Counted from the stretch's first letter, positions 1 through 13,162 are shown. The stretch is 64,000 nt of DNA from Podaxis mareebaensis (GCA_018524725.1 JAEUWP010000515.1:112621-176620); one strand, 5' to 3'. Program-made: numbers and translations. The notes: a model not told the origin generated them from the letters alone.

Positions 1-164
1 AAGCACTTCCTCTGATGTCGCCATGTTAGGTACTTAAAGGAAAGGCTGCCCTTCAGAAACACATCCTGACATAAGCGGATCCAGCAGCACCTGTATTCGA
101 CCACCTCCGTTATATCAGTCCCACCACCGCCTAGTACTATTGAATCCTTGAAGATCACAAACCC

Positions 165-1532
165 ATGGGAGGACACGCATTTCGCTCAGTTCTCGCTTCA
201 ACTGCCTTCCCTCGATTGCCTCCAGCCGTCTACAACGGACTGAAGGCACGCATACAACCAATCCTGGAACAGTTGTATGCGCATGTGGGGGTCCCCCGCG
301 AAGCGCCTCAGAAGGAAGATCATGGAGATTTGGATTTCATGGTGTGCCTCCCGCGACGGTCCATCACAAACACGAATGCCCCAAATGTAGGGGATGGATC
401 AGCGATGGAAGACGCTCCTGGAAGTATAAACGTCCCGCATGATCTGGTCGCTGTTGCAATTGGAGCGAAACATTGCAACCCGATGGAAGGGAATCGAACA
501 TCCAATTTTGCGGTTCCTGTCATGCAAGGCGAGTGGGCCCAATTTGGGCATGAAGAAGAGGAGGCACAAGCGAGGGCGGAGGCTGGAGCGGAGATATTTT
601 ATCAGGTGTGTCACTTGAAGTCGTTGAGGTGCGCCGAATATTGGTGCTGAAGGCATTGTGCGGCTAGGTTGATGTCAACGTTTGTGATTCCAAGGAAGAA
701 TGGGACCGAAGGATGTTTGTCCATTCTTGCGGCGACTTGAACATGATCTTGGGCTTGATTGCGAAGAACGCCGGACTTCATTTCAGTAACAAGGGACTCA
801 AGGTTTGATTTGATCCTCTTGAGGCAGTCGACGATCCTAACACCATCCCACATCGATGAACAGTATCCCGATCAACCCAACCCTCCGATCTTACTTAGCG
901 AATCCTTCGATGACATCCTCAAGTTCTTCGGCTGGTCAATGGACGAATGGGAGAAAGGCTTTGAGACCCGTGTGGCGTGTTACGAATGGGCGACGAAGAC
1001 GAACTACTTTGACCCGTCACACTTTCGAACGCGCGGTCCTGGGATCAAACAAAGAAAACCGGAACGGACGATGTATGCGGGATTCATCGAGTGGGCCGGC
1101 GACCGAACGCAAGACCATGTCTCCACCAACGGCACTAGCGGCAAAACGCAAGTAGTGCCTGACGCACGCGAAGCCGCCTTGGATTTCTTCAACAAACGCA
1201 CCGAACTCGAAGCACGCAGAACGGAAGCACGCCGGAAGGAACTTCTGAAAACGTGGTTCTCTGGGTCACGGATTCGCGATTGGACTGAGCTGGGTAATTA
1301 TTGGCCAGGCGTGAAGAAGATTATGGATGGTGTGAGGGCAAAGTTTGGTGGTGATGAAAATGTTGCAAAGTTCTTGGATAAGGAAGGGGGGGAAGAGTTG
1401 GGGAGCGTTGTGTTGGAGGTTCAGGCTGAGTTGGATATTTGGCCATTGCGCAAGGTAGAGAGTGGGGAGAAAGAGACAAATGGAGAGGCGGAAGAGAAAC
1501 TGGCGAGCGGAGTGAAGGCTTTGAAGGTTTGA
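165..1532 (+). CDS. conserved fungal protein, possible nucleotidyltransferase-like fold
   Basis: I read three exons, 165-605, 668-802 and 864-1532, joined in frame through introns of 62 and 61 nt with GT/AG ends. The protein is about 414 residues. The N-terminal part has the motif GDLDFMV near residue 55, which resembles the Asp-bearing strand of DNA polymerase beta-type nucleotidyltransferases, but I see no second catalytic pair that would prove it. The middle carries the conserved-looking block FDDILKFFGWSMDEWEKGF followed by an aromatic stretch ending in MYAGFIEWAG. The C-terminus is charged and low in complexity. The start is the first ATG in the exon and has no in-frame competitor close upstream. 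Function is not established. The gene ends convergent to the F-box gene. Confidence 0.6.
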
Positions 1533-2027
1533 AAACTGAACAATAACTTAAATGAAGATGATCCAGAAATCGAATGTGCAACAAATTGTTTACGATTTTA
1601 GCTCGAAACACCTGTGCGACATCGGCTCGTCTCATTCCACAAAACTAGGTACTGACTAAAGAATGACATGACTTCATATCAAATTTCGAAAGGCGGCAAA
1701 GTTGGGCTTTGCCGAATGCCAACTGAGGTAGTCAACGAATACTATGATGCTCGTTCATCTTACCATCTTTAAGTATCCTGACCATGATTTGTTCGGTACA
1801 CGGGTTGAACGGCAGATGGAGGCTTCTCCGCTCACATGTATCAGGCAATACCCTGAATGTGGCAATAACAGGAACGGTTAACTCGAACAATAGCATACAG
1901 CTGCAAGGAGGAAGGCGAAGTTTTCCTGGTAGGCGGCACCGGTCGATGATCATGCTTGATTGGAAATTTGATGCTACCCAGTCCATCGTTATGTACATCG
2001 GAAACTACGAGTGATAACACACGTCAT
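1533..2027. other. intergenic, convergent 3' ends
   Basis: This 0.5 kb separates two converging genes. I see no coding signal, RNA gene or repeat beyond short chance open frames on both strands. Confidence 0.5.
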
Positions 2028-3647
2028 TCAAGGGGAAACATAATCAACTATAACAAGTTCAACAGGCGAATATGCTCGCGGATACTCATGTACACCCAGC
2101 ACAACTTGACCAGCATACGGATTGAAACTGCGAATGACCGTCTCCTTTTCCTCACCCGGTAAGAAGTCAATCTCGGTGAGAGTAATGCTTGGCGCCGATT
2201 GACCCTCGATTCCAAAGTCTACACGCATCGCCAAGTGGTAGGCTCGAGCGGTCCGGAATGTCCGTGCGATCCTACGCCCTGACGGAGTATGAGTTGGCAG
2301 TGAAGCCTCCACAGTAAGGATCCCGAGGGTAGAACGAGATGATAGGGAGCACGGCGCCAAGAAAAGCGATTGCAAGGTACCTTTGACTTCGTAAACGAAA
2401 TCTTCTCGGATTTGACATGTTGGGGTGTGTTTATCAAGGTTCAATGTGAGAAGGTAGATGTGAAAGGCGTTTTCGTGGAAGTTCTCTCGATGATAATTAT
2501 AGGCGATACCGAGAGCGACGAAGGAAGACGCTGAACGGGAAAAGAAATGGAGGCGATCAAAATTCCGAGGGAGCGTCCCGATATGTGTTTCCCTAAGAGG
2601 TTGGACGGAGTCCTTCAACTCCATGGCAGTTGGCAGTTTGGAAAATGCTAATTTGGAGCTGAAGAGCTGTATGAAATGTGTGGTTGTCATGAAGTGCCGG
2701 GCAGGATCGTTGCTGTTGTCATATCTACTCTGTTGGTATTGATATGGCTGAGCCATAGTTGGTGATACATCGATATAGGACTTACATGAACAGGACAAGT
2801 AATGGCCTTTCCGGTTTCGAGGTGGAACAGTTCAACAACTTTGGAAAGGGCAGGATGTCGAAAGAGTATCATATAACCATTTTGGAGGCTCAATTCAGTC
2901 GGTGTTCCGCCGAGGATCGAGCTTCGCAACGGAATATCGTGTTCCAGAGTTTTGGTCACAATGTTCTCCTTAGAGCATTCAAATTTTGCAATTTTTCTAT
3001 ATCATTCGATTGGATGGTGAAATTTCGTAATGATGCGCACTTACAAATGCTGGACTGTGTCATGGATAGGGGATTCTGTCAAGTTCTCGACATATGCAAT
3101 GTATAACGCATTGTCCCCGGGTTCGATGTAAGAAAGCGGGCTCCGGAACATTCTTGGTGACACTTGATATTCTAGCACCGGATTTTGGAGATCATTCCTC
3201 TGATACCAAGCATATGTGGTCGCATTCCCGTCCTGTGTCGCCTCGACAACGTACGGTGACATCAAGCCATAGAAGGGACGAATCGGGACATGTCCGTTAG
3301 ATATAGATTTCCTGACCACCTGAGGAGCGCTAGGACGAACACCCGACCATTTCGCGTCAATAATTTCCATCTGGACAAGAAGCCTCTCGATATCTTGTGT
3401 GGAAGCTGTATACGGATCCAGATCAGGTAATGGGCATTGAGCCCTTAAGAAGACATTAATCCAGACACTGCGCTCCTTGGATGCCTGGAAGATGCGTCGG
3501 CAAACCTGGCCAGCTTCGTGCGTTAGCAGTAGAGACAACCGCAGTCTCAACACCTACACGTCGATACCGAACGATATCTAGGGCTGGAAGGTAACCAAGA
3601 ATCTCGAGGATCATGTCATCAGCGAAAAACGAAAAGTCCAAGGGCAT
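2028..3647 (-). CDS. F-box protein
   Basis: Four exons on the minus strand, 3647-3558, 3505-3045, 2996-2786 and 2729-2028, give 487 residues. The introns are 52, 48 and 56 nt and keep frame. Residues 2-40 form an F-box: a hydrophobic start, then DDMILEILGYLPALDIVRY, and across the first intron YRR/VCRRIFQAS, the usual end of the box. The remaining 440 residues are an unnamed beta-rich region, as in most basidiomycete F-box proteins. By family knowledge the F-box would bind Skp1 in an SCF ubiquitin ligase; the substrate is unknown. The ATG at 3647 was chosen because the F-box starts directly after it. It lies in a gene family that expands strongly in Agaricomycetes. Confidence 0.8.
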
Positions 3648-5403
3648 GGTTCTTGATTGCAAAAAAGACGGACAAGAGGCGATGGCGAGCAGAAGTGGGT
3701 GGTGGTGAAAACAAGCTTTGTCGCGGGACCGAAAGATGCAAAGGAGATGTCACCTGTTACGGTGAGTCACGAAGTGACCTTGCGACCTTCTGATTGATCT
3801 CGTGGCATTGGGCCAGACCCATGGGCTACCACCCAGGCGAAGATTCTATCCCAAAGCCCATGGCCAAAAGTTGGGGACACCTAAATGTGCGAAAGTTATG
3901 GCTTCTAGACGCCAACCACGATGACTTTGCACTGAGGTTGGCCGTGCGCGATATGGTCCAGCCTATTTCAGCTTGTTGAGGTGCCAACGTGCACATCGCG
4001 ACGCAGCTGTCGTACAAATTGATATCTACAGCTCTTTGCACCCCATGATTCCTCGGTGCACACTTGAATTACTTACTCTTGCATTCTGCGTTCTGCTCAC
4101 CTTTGTCATCTAGTATGACCCGAACTCTCCACTCGGATAAGATCATGTTGGGGTTGGAAGCCAGAAGACGAAGATCAGTATGATCTGAAATGCTCGTTGT
4201 TAGCGCTACCTGGAAGCGCGACGCCTCGATATTAATTAGGCAGTAAATTGAGCAATAAGCGGCGGTCGTTCCATATCAGATCGAAGGTTGGTAATCATTT
4301 AACTTGCTGCCTGGACATCTAAATGAGCATATGAGCGAGGGTAGTGATAACCCTCGAGGCAATGGCTTCGGAAGCGAAAAGGAAGGACCAAATAACGGTG
4401 TTTTCATCCGTCTCACCCTGAATGCGGGAAGGGCGTATGCCAAAAGCAATGAAAAAGTTCGGAAACGAAGCAATCCGAGCAAGGTGCGGGAGATATGATA
4501 GCTGATAGTGGCCATCGTTTTCTCTGGTGGTGAGTCGGCACTGGTGCTGAAGTAACCGGCTTTCCGTGCCCTCCCCTGGGTACGCGCCATACCTGAGTGT
4601 CCTGAATGTCTACAGGGTATAGGAAAAAATACAGGTTAGTATGGCTGTATAGAATATGATAGTATAAGTGACATACTCACAACACTTGTGCTCTGCCATG
4701 ACCATGCTTCCCTTGAAAATTCGGGAAAAGATAGGGGCTCCCGAACCTATGTCAATCCATACTCAATGTTCCTAATTGAGACAGCTTTCGTCGACTCGTT
4801 TGAATACCAGTTGTGTACACGCTCTCTTTCAATGAAAGTTTGGGAGGGCCAAGCCGAAAGGGATCCCGCGCATCTGCGTATCCTTTTGACACCTAGCATT
4901 TAATAGCTGCTCATGGGCGCTTTGCGGCCGTTCGTATGCTGGAAAGGGGGATTTCAAGCTGTCCGCTTATACTCCGCTGCCATCCGGACAGGCGATGTCC
5001 CTCAAGTCTCCTTCGGAATTCAATTCCCTACAAGTTTATGGCCTATTTCACCTCTAAAAGCACATCCGGTGAGCTTCGAAGCTTCATAGAGCTTGCAACA
5101 CGACGTTCATAACAGCTGGTTCGTCACCTAGGAGACGTAGTTTATGAGGCACCACCTATAGCGCAAACAGAGATCCGGTGGCAAGCATACCGGGAACCCA
5201 GTAGTCACAGCAGACTTGCAGTACAGCATCCAGGTAAAGGATCTCGTCTCTCAACTAAGGACTAACCGGGTTATCAACATTTGGATATAACACCTTTATC
5301 GGTCCGAATTGCAGACATATGGTGCTATTCACTATTGAAATGCTTTTGGGGTTCCTCCTACTGACTTTTGGCTGTGACTAGGTCGACCTCCTATCCTATT
5401 CAG
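3648..5403. other. intergenic, no gene recognised
   Basis: About 1.7 kb without a gene I can support. Short open frames exist on both strands, for example about 100 codons on the minus strand at 4276-4590, but they lack splice logic, homology or a domain. The last 100 bases probably hold the promoter and signal-peptide exon of the esterase that follows: an ATG at 5319 opens a hydrophobic stretch (LLGFLLLTFGC) but that frame runs into TAG before the next exon. Confidence 0.4.
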
Positions 5404-6766
5404 AGCTTTTGCTGGGATCACATCGAATACGTATACGCATTTGGAGACTCATATTCCTTCATTCCTGGTACTTTTGGGTTGCCTTCTTTCAGGTCGGTGA
5501 TCTTTCCGGCTGCTTAGCATTCTTACTCAAGGCATATTCCAGCTTTATTGGTGATGCCACGAGGCTCGCTTTTACACCTGAACGGCTGCTCTCTAATCGA
5601 ATTATTCGTAACAAGGTGCGGTCGCGATGAGGATCTGCTGTGGTTAACAATGATCAACAATCATCTAGACAAGTTCCGGAGGGTCAAATTGGGTAAGGTC
5701 CTGTTACGCTCTGGCAAGATATTACTGAAGCCCTTTACTGATAGCTACAATACCTCACTGGTTGTTTTGAAGGGCTTTCCATTTCAGGCCCGAAACAACT
5801 GTGGGATTTTGCTCACGGAGGGGCAAAGATTGATAATTCACTGTGAGTATCGGAATCTTCATGTTGTGGCTACTAACCAATAAGCTGACACATACAGTAG
5901 ACTACCACCCCGTCGAAATACCACGGTTGAACTGGTGGATCAAGTCAGACAGTGGGTAGATTACGCCGCAGACATCCTTCCTAGACCTGCAGGAAGAACA
6001 CTGACAACTTGGTGGATTGGTATCAACGATTGTCGCCATGCGTGCGACAACGAGACTGTAAGCTCGTTATCCAACTTCCCAGTGTTGTCATGAAGTAAAA
6101 TATCGTCGCAGATAACTGACATTAGTGCATTCGTAGATGCTAGCTTGGAGTCTTATTTCAATATTGTGGTGTGCCCTTGGATCTGAATTAACTCTGCACA
6201 GATCATAATGTGATGTTTAGAAAACGGCTGCCCATAATGGTTTACACACTCACTTGTTCCTCAATGTTCCGCCTCTAGACAGGTCCCCCTCTGCGGCAAC
6301 GGTCCGGACAGGGGTTAAGAGGTTGAAAGAGATGATCGGGAAGTTCAACGAAAAGCTCGCAATCCGGGCTGCCGAATACGCAAAAGAAAACCCAGGCAAG
6401 TTTGAAGTTCGTTGTGGGTATTGTGTATGATGAACCATCGGTAGATCAATTGGTGCTGACTTTTGACGCTGCTTCCGTTTTCACGAGGATTCTCGACAAT
6501 CGCAATGAATTTGGACTCAAGGACATTACGACGTACGTTTGTTTCAACAGCATTCAAGGACACACAGTTGAAAGTCGTGGATAGTTCCTGCCCAACTTGC
6601 CAAGACGAAGAGAGCTTTTTCTGGCATAGTGAATAGGCATCAACGTTGATCGACTGTCAGAAAATAACCTACGCATTGTTACAGATGCCGGACACCCGAC
6701 AGAGCACGTCCATCGTATTCTAGCGGGAGCAGTAGAGGAGTATCTACGGAGCTTGGATCATAACTA
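5404..6766 (+). CDS. GDSL esterase/lipase, CE16-like (5' end unresolved)
   Basis: I could join ten exons in frame: 5404-5492, 5543-5615, 5669-5692, 5745-5842, 5898-6057, 6112-6168, 6221-6395, 6445-6532, 6585-6628 and 6685-6766. The GDSL blocks are in order: AFGDSYSF (nucleophile Ser), GGSNW, WDFAHGGAKIDNSL (block II), WWIGINDC (block III), FLNVPPLDRSP and the terminal GHPTEHVHRILAG carrying the catalytic His. This is the pattern of fungal carbohydrate-esterase family 16 acetylesterases, secreted enzymes that remove acetyl groups from plant polysaccharides. Odd points: the intron at 6396-6444 starts GCAAGT (GC-AG type), and the residue three before the catalytic His reads Asn where the family has Asp (see findings). 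The signal-peptide exon upstream was not resolved, so a broken 5' end cannot be excluded. Confidence 0.75.
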
Positions 6767-8688
6767 GTCCGATATTTCACGGTGTTTGTTACGTCGTCCA
6801 TGCTTTACAGCAAATGAATCTCTCACCAATAAATATCAATGCGCCCATAGAAAAGGGCCCGCCTGTCTCACACCTGCCGAAAACAGTATCCACGAATCTC
6901 CAGACAAATTGTTGTCCGGAGTGAAGAGAAGTGCAGTATCACCAGAGGAGCTAACACTTGAAATCACCAGTTAGGTGAGTGCAGAACGTCTGCTCTCCAA
7001 GTATTTGACATCATGCTCAGACATCCGCACCCAGCTGAATAACTTATTGTTTACCTGGGATACAGATTTGCAAGGTTTTGCTAAGGACGGGAATCATCAC
7101 CTCGTCTCGTAGCCCAGCGGTGGGATTCTTCCTTGCCTCTGAAGAACTCCAGGCCATGACTATAATAGAACTGAGGCGTTGATACAGGGGTTTCTGAGAT
7201 TGGGAACACCTTTTCGATGTTAGCGCGGTCGTCCCAGTAAAATGAACTAAGTTTTTTAAGTTGAATTTGGGGCTTGAAGCTGTGGGCTTGTGTTAGGCTG
7301 ACGTTTTTGGTGTACTCTATTAACATGTTCAAGACTGTTTGCGGTTTTGTCGGATAAGACTCGATAGCGTTGCAACACAATATCAAGCTGCTATACAGGC
7401 TTACAACACGGCTTCGTATAAGAAAGCGTTTCTCGTTCCTAATAAATGAGCCCTCCTAATGACATCTGGTTCTGGCGACTGGGTGCCTAACACCCATTTT
7501 CACCATGACACGCCCAATCGAAACTTTAGGTCGGCGGTCGATCTGCAGGCACGGACGGACCAAAGGGTACGACAGCACCATTGACGTTAAGGGGAAACGA
7601 AGATCGGAGATACCGAAATGCCAAGATCTTATTTCTCAGTCTGTTAGGTTGTGCGGCAAGATGCAAGCACTGGGATTTATGCATCAGAATGTGCGAAGGA
7701 GTGCCTTGACACGGATGAATGCGACATACCAAAACCATCACATTGACCTCCGAATAAGGGACCTCGACCGCTCATGTAGAGATGTTGGCGGGTGATGATG
7801 AGAAGTCAATCGGTGAGATCTCCAGGCGTGGAATGCTGCCAATGCGAGGAGATAGAATCGAAGTAGGGTGACTCGTTTGGTGCACAAAAATGTCTGCAAG
7901 ACGAACTGTATGATGAAGGAGGTATTGCTGCGGATGGCGATCATGTTGGATGGCATGGTAAGGCGAAGGACTAGGGGCGTCTAGAATGGACATCTAGACC
8001 TTTATATTTGTTTCGGTGGGAGCATCTTAAGTGTCATATGACGGCCATAGATAGTCCAAGGATGTCCGTGTGGAGGGAAGGTCTCCGTAGGTCAGACTGA
8101 GGCACTCGTATCGAGGCGGGTCGCATTTGGATTCTCTGCAAGTAGCCGGTCTGCCGTTAAATGAGCTTGCTTGATTTGTCGGGGTCAGGAAATCCGACCA
8201 GGAGTGAGATGTCCTTGTCCGATAGTGGGTGCTATTTGTTCGGGGCCCGAAGCAGGGAGTGGGTCAGGAAATGGTCAGAACTTGATGCGTGCGTCGGACA
8301 AGTGGTGGTGGATCGACTGAATAAAAGCTTGTCAGTAACATTCAACCCTGGGTATGCCACCGGCCCGCGCGTATTTGTTTGTACCTGATAGTGGTGTCAA
8401 ACAGCGCGGCTGACTCGGGCAGACCTATTGTTCTCAACGTCCACCGTTCTGTGCCTGTTCATTGTTCTTTGCTGCTGGAATGATTGGCAACACAGGGAGG
8501 CGCGCAACAATGACAGTGTATTGTTCCCTCCTGGGATCTATATATCTATCACTTGTGGTCTTTTTTACCTCTTGGTTTCTCCTCTTCACGACCTTACGAA
8601 TTCACGCCATCCAGCTTGGGTCTGGTCTCCATACTTTCTTCTTCCGCGCCTGGTTGCGCCAGCCATCCCTTTGAAAATCACTCTCGCT
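6767..8688. other. intergenic, no gene recognised
   Basis: Nearly 2 kb with only short open frames. The longest on the minus strand (7081-7386, about 100 codons) has no recognisable domain. I see no repeat or RNA gene. The 3' end should contain the promoter of the glucanase at 8689. Confidence 0.4.
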
Positions 8689-10987
8689 ATGCAATTCACT
8701 GACCTGTTTATTTATTTTCTCGCGATCATCACCATTGCGCACGCCTATGCCATTCCTATCAAACGTGTCCGAATCCATGATGCTCAACAACATATCTCTG
8801 GCGGCGCTCACAAACGCCATGCTCGTTTCTTGAAGCGACAGCTTCTGGAGGGAGTCGGCGATATAGCTTCGGAACTGCTGGGTGAAGTTCCAGGCCTTGG
8901 TGATTTTCCTGGATATGTTATCACACTGGTACCTGCCCCGGCGCATGCAACTCCAGCCCAGCAATCACACACATCTTCTATCCCAATCACAACCTCACAG
9001 GCAAGCACGGAATCGTCCACTTCTCCACAGATTTCTTCTTCGTCTGCAGCCACTACATCTTCCGTACCTCAGGGGAGCGTTCCGCCCAGTTCTTCTGGTG
9101 TATCCGAGACAATATCTCCAACGACTGCCCCTACAACCACTGTAACATCTCAAATTCCAACGGCAACGTCAATACCTATTCCGCAAGACAATGACGGATC
9201 TCGCAAATATGTGGTGGCTCACCATATGGTTGGCAATACCTACCCATACACCATTGATGATTGGGCGGAGGATATTGCATTGGCCCATGCTTCTGGAATA
9301 GATGGGTTCGCACTGAACTGTGGTATTGATGAGTGGGAACCTGCTCGCGTTGCGGATGCGTAAGCTTTGTTATTCCACATTTTCACCATCTCATTCTGAC
9401 CTGTTGTTACGCACTTACAGCTATGAGGCAGCCAAACGTTCCGGCCTCGATTTCAAACTGTTTATCTCCCTTGACATGACGTGAGTCTCCCGACTAAATC
9501 TGGTATACTCGTTTTTGACTTGTTTATAGATCGTTCCCTTGCGGCTCTCCAGACGATGCACGCCGCCTCCGTGAATTCGTCAAACCGTTCTTCGGCCACC
9601 CTAATCAACTTCAATATGATTCACGTGCCTTCGTTTCCACTTTTGCTGGGGAGACCTGTACATTTGGCCAAGCTAATGTTGTGGATGGTTGGAAGTCCCA
9701 ATTCGTCAAGCGAGGCGATATGCAAGGAAAGATCTACTTCGTGCCCGCATTCTTCGTCGACCCCGCAAAGTTTGGCGAATTCTCAGAGGTCATGGACGGA
9801 GACTTCAATGTGAGTTCGGTGGAGGTACCGACGATTAGGCTCTGACGTCTTTCTTTAGTGGAACTCTGGCTGGCCGGTCAAAGTAACAACCTCCTTCGCG
9901 CAAGACCTCATCGCCTCGCTCCCAGCCACCAACAACAAACCCGTCCCTGATGGAAATGTCCGTATTGCCAATGCAGCTCTCGATCCGTCCATTGGCAAAT
10001 CTCTTGCTTCTGCTATACCTGCCATCCAGCCAGAGCTTAGCAAGTTCATTGGATCCACCGAGAGTGACGACGAGCATTTGAAGGGTCTCAAGGCCATTTC
10101 TAGTGCTTTTCAAGAGAGAGACGGCGAGAAACCGAACCAAAAACCAGTATATATGGGGGCTGTGTCGCCTTGGTTCTTTACGCATTATGGGCAGGATTCG
10201 TTTAACAAGAACGTGAGATCCTTGGTTTCTAAGTTTTCAGCGAGTTGTACTGATAGGTGTGCATATGCAGTGGATTTTCCTCTCTGACCAACATCTCTAT
10301 GCTAAGCGCTGGGAGTCTATCATCTCCAGTCGGGACCAGTTTGACATCATCCAAGTCTTGACTTGGAACGACTATGGAGAATCGCATTATGTCGGCCCTA
10401 TCAAAGGTTCTCAGCCTAATAGTGAGGCCTGGGTGAACGGATTCAACCATACTGGTACGCATGGTGTCTTTCCTATGAAAAGTACTCCTCGTACCAACCA
10501 ATCCGTTGTGCAGGCTGGCTCGAACTTACCCAGTATTATGCTACCGCTTACAAGACTGGCTCATTCCCCAATATTGAAAAGGACAAGATTTTCATGTGGT
10601 CGAGACCTCATCCCTCCCAAGCAAAGGCCGATGACCCAATCGGTCAGCCAGACAACTTCGAGTTGGTGAGTAACTCGTACACATCTTCATCCCTTAGAAT
10701 GCTCACAGCCGTTCTTGTAGCCGCAAGACGCAGTCTGGGTCGTAGTGATGACAACTGCTCCCTCGACCGTCGTTCTCTCGACCTTTGAAGACAATGCAAA
10801 GCAATTCCAAGTTCCCGCAGGCGTTTCAAAGCTTTCTGTGCCCATTACCCCTGGTGGTACGATGAAAGGTGTTATTCAGCGCGATGGCAAGACGGTTGTT
10901 GAACTTGCTCCGAAGGAGTTCACGTTCCAGGGAGCTCCGACTAGTTATAACTTTAATGCCTTCGTGGCTAGTGCAACAGCTGAGTAG
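8689..10987 (+). CDS. secreted alpha-1,3-glucanase, glycoside hydrolase family 71
   Basis: Seven exons, 8689-9359, 9421-9480, 9530-9809, 9859-10212, 10271-10454, 10514-10665 and 10721-10987, give 655 residues; all six introns are 49-61 nt with GT/AG. Residues 1-20 form a signal peptide ending in AHAYA. A Ser/Thr/Pro-rich linker covers about residues 85-165, likely O-glycosylated. The GH71 catalytic domain begins at YVVAHHMVGNTYPY (about 172) and includes ASGIDGFALNCG, FKLFISLDM, GWPVKVTTSFAQDL, VYMGAVSPWFFTHYG and IQVLTWNDYGESHYVG. A beta-type C-terminal region follows. Family members hydrolyse alpha-1,3-glucan of fungal cell walls, during remodelling or attack on other fungi. Upstream in-frame codons exist but the ATG at 8689 gives the signal peptide. 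Confidence 0.92.
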
Positions 10988-11223
10988 TTGTCCTTTATCG
11001 GGTTACCTGCATCCTCCTTTGCTTTCAGATGAGAGCGTTCGTTCATTGTCACATCTTCGACTAGAAAATGTATCCTTATGCTGTAACTTAGTAGAAATGA
11101 CGGTCCAAGGCTTCAGATGTATTTTTACCTGTCCTTGCTTCACAATATACTATCCTGAAGCAGAATGATATAGATGTCAAACAGGGCGGGTAAACATAAA
11201 TTACAAGTCAAAGAGAGCCAGCA

Positions 11224-12532
11224 TCAAAAAATGGGTATAAAGTCCTGTATCCTATCCTTGGCATCCTGCGCAATACACTCCGCAATCCACGTCAAATTCC
11301 TAATCTCCTGCTCCTTCAATTTCATATAGGCGTAGAACACACCGTACTGGAACTGCTGCAAGAACGCCTCCTTGTTGAACTGCACCTCAGTTTGGAAAAA
11401 CCTATCCTCCAATTGTGACGCGACACTCAAATCATCGCCTCGGTCTAAGGCGCTTGAAGTGGCACCTCCAGCGAAAAATGAACGATAATCAGCAACAGTC
11501 TCGCATGCCTGGCGGACTTGATCGATCTCATCAGCGCGTGCGAGGGTGTTGTTTCCTGCAGGCCAGAGACGGCCGATTGTGGGGAACAGTCGGGCGCGCT
11601 GTTCTTTGGAGAGCTCGGTGTTGAAGGAGTTGATGGTGATGTTGATGGTACGTCTGTCGGCTTCGAAGGAGAGGATTTTGTGCATTACGTCCGAGGTGGG
11701 TGAGCCGAGGGTTGTGCAGAAGTGGTAGAAGTCTTCAAGGTAGGCTTTGTAGACTGTGTTGCGGATGATTTCAATGTTGAGGTCGTCAAGATCGGCGGCG
11801 GAGAGGCAGTCGCGGAAGTAAGGTGCTAGGTTTGGGTGGCATGAGTGTGGATGCGAAAGAGGGTAGGGTGGGAGGGGACGTACCAAGTGGTGTCTCGACG
11901 ATGACGGTTTGATAGAGCTCTTCGACGTTAGTTGCGACGCAGAGAGCGGGCATGGAGTCGAAGACGCCAAGGGGGTGACAACGTTCCAGGAGTTCGTGCG
12001 TGTCGCGTTCGTGAAGCGTTCCGGTGATGAGGAGGATAATGTTGTCAATCATGTAGGAGTACCTGTTTGTTGGCTTAAATGCTCAAGAGCAGAAGAATCC
12101 TGGAATATGATGCATACGTGATATAATCAAGGAATTTGCTGAGCGGTTGGACAGCGTTACTCCTGATGTAGTTGAACTGGTCAACTAGGATCTGGGTTGC
12201 TTTCTCCGAAATCGTGGACGTCGAGATGGGTAGTGGCTCATTAGCGAGGAAGTTGCCATAATCAGTGGCAGAGAGCTGCGTCCTGAAATCTACGGAACAT
12301 TATGCCCAAATTAGCTAAACACTGTGTCGCGCACGTAGAGCTGCACACACCCTCGAGTGTCTCGCACTGCGTCAGGTTGGCATATTGGTTCTGGGTGAGG
12401 ATTCCTGACCGGAATCCTCTAACGATACCCTCTAGAAATCCACTGTCAACCTAGTATTCATACTTTATGTCAGTTGATACGCGTAAATGTTGGGAAAGTA
12501 GATGTACATACGTTGAAGAATAAAGCCTCCAT
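11224..12532 (-). CDS. vma6: V-type proton ATPase subunit d
   Basis: Five exons on the minus strand, 12532-12512, 12450-12351, 12289-12118, 12062-11884 and 11825-11224, give 357 residues, close to the family length of about 350. Strong family blocks are visible: MEALFFN at the start, [112 protein letters not shown] and the C-terminus WIAECIAQ...IPIF. Subunit d sits at the base of the membrane Vo sector and couples it to the central stalk of the proton pump of vacuole and endosomes. The first exon is only 21 nt. A decayed copy of exons 1-3 lies 8 kb away at about 20288-20698. Confidence 0.95.
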
Positions 12533-13162
12533 TATCGTCTGCGCAGTGCCCTTGAGCCGCAGCTTTCGCAGCTTATGGTCGCATTGATAGTGATTCCCAC
12601 GCCATCACGCGTTTGATCCAGGGTCCACCTTGTGTTCTTGATTTCTCTTCATCTTGCACAGTTCGGATGGTCACTGACTCAAATCAGTCACGACTTCCCA
12701 GCCAGGTTTTTTCGATGGCGGGCGTGACTGAGGGTGACCTTCACCTTTTCAGCTTGACCGTCACTCTCTGCAACTGCTTCATGTTTGGGAATTACAATGC
12801 ACGCACGATAGATAGAATATCAGTCAGACATAAATGACAATATTTGAGCATTTTACATGAAGTGTGGAACAAGATACAAATGTTCGTCCGAACTAAGGTC
12901 ATATCCAAACTCCAGTGAGCCGATGGTACCGAATCTTAATGCACATTGCACAGATTCGGATAATCATCATCAACTTGCGCCGACATTGATATCCTTATCT
13001 CACGCCTTCAATTATTGGTTGACAACTGACAACTACACTGTCCAAATCTATTTAGCAGTTGATTCTTCTAAATATGAACGTCTACATGCCCGAGGATGAT
13101 CCTACCATATGAGTGGTACATAAAATGGGAAAGTCTAGCTGGTGGCTTGCACATGCTAATAC
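12533..13162. other. intergenic (divergent promoters)
   Basis: This 0.63 kb lies between two divergently transcribed genes (vma6 and membrane copy A) and should hold both promoters. The part next to vma6 (to about 12620) is also present beside the decayed vma6 copy at 20.7-20.8 kb. No other feature seen. Confidence 0.5.

Noticed and set aside
4276..4590. A 104-codon open frame on the minus strand
   Set aside because: No domain, no splice partners, and an arginine/serine/leucine-rich composition expected by chance.
7081..7386. A 101-codon open frame on the minus strand with SSFYWDDRANIEKVF
   Set aside because: Briefly looked like a gene end, but no upstream exon or known motif could be linked to it.
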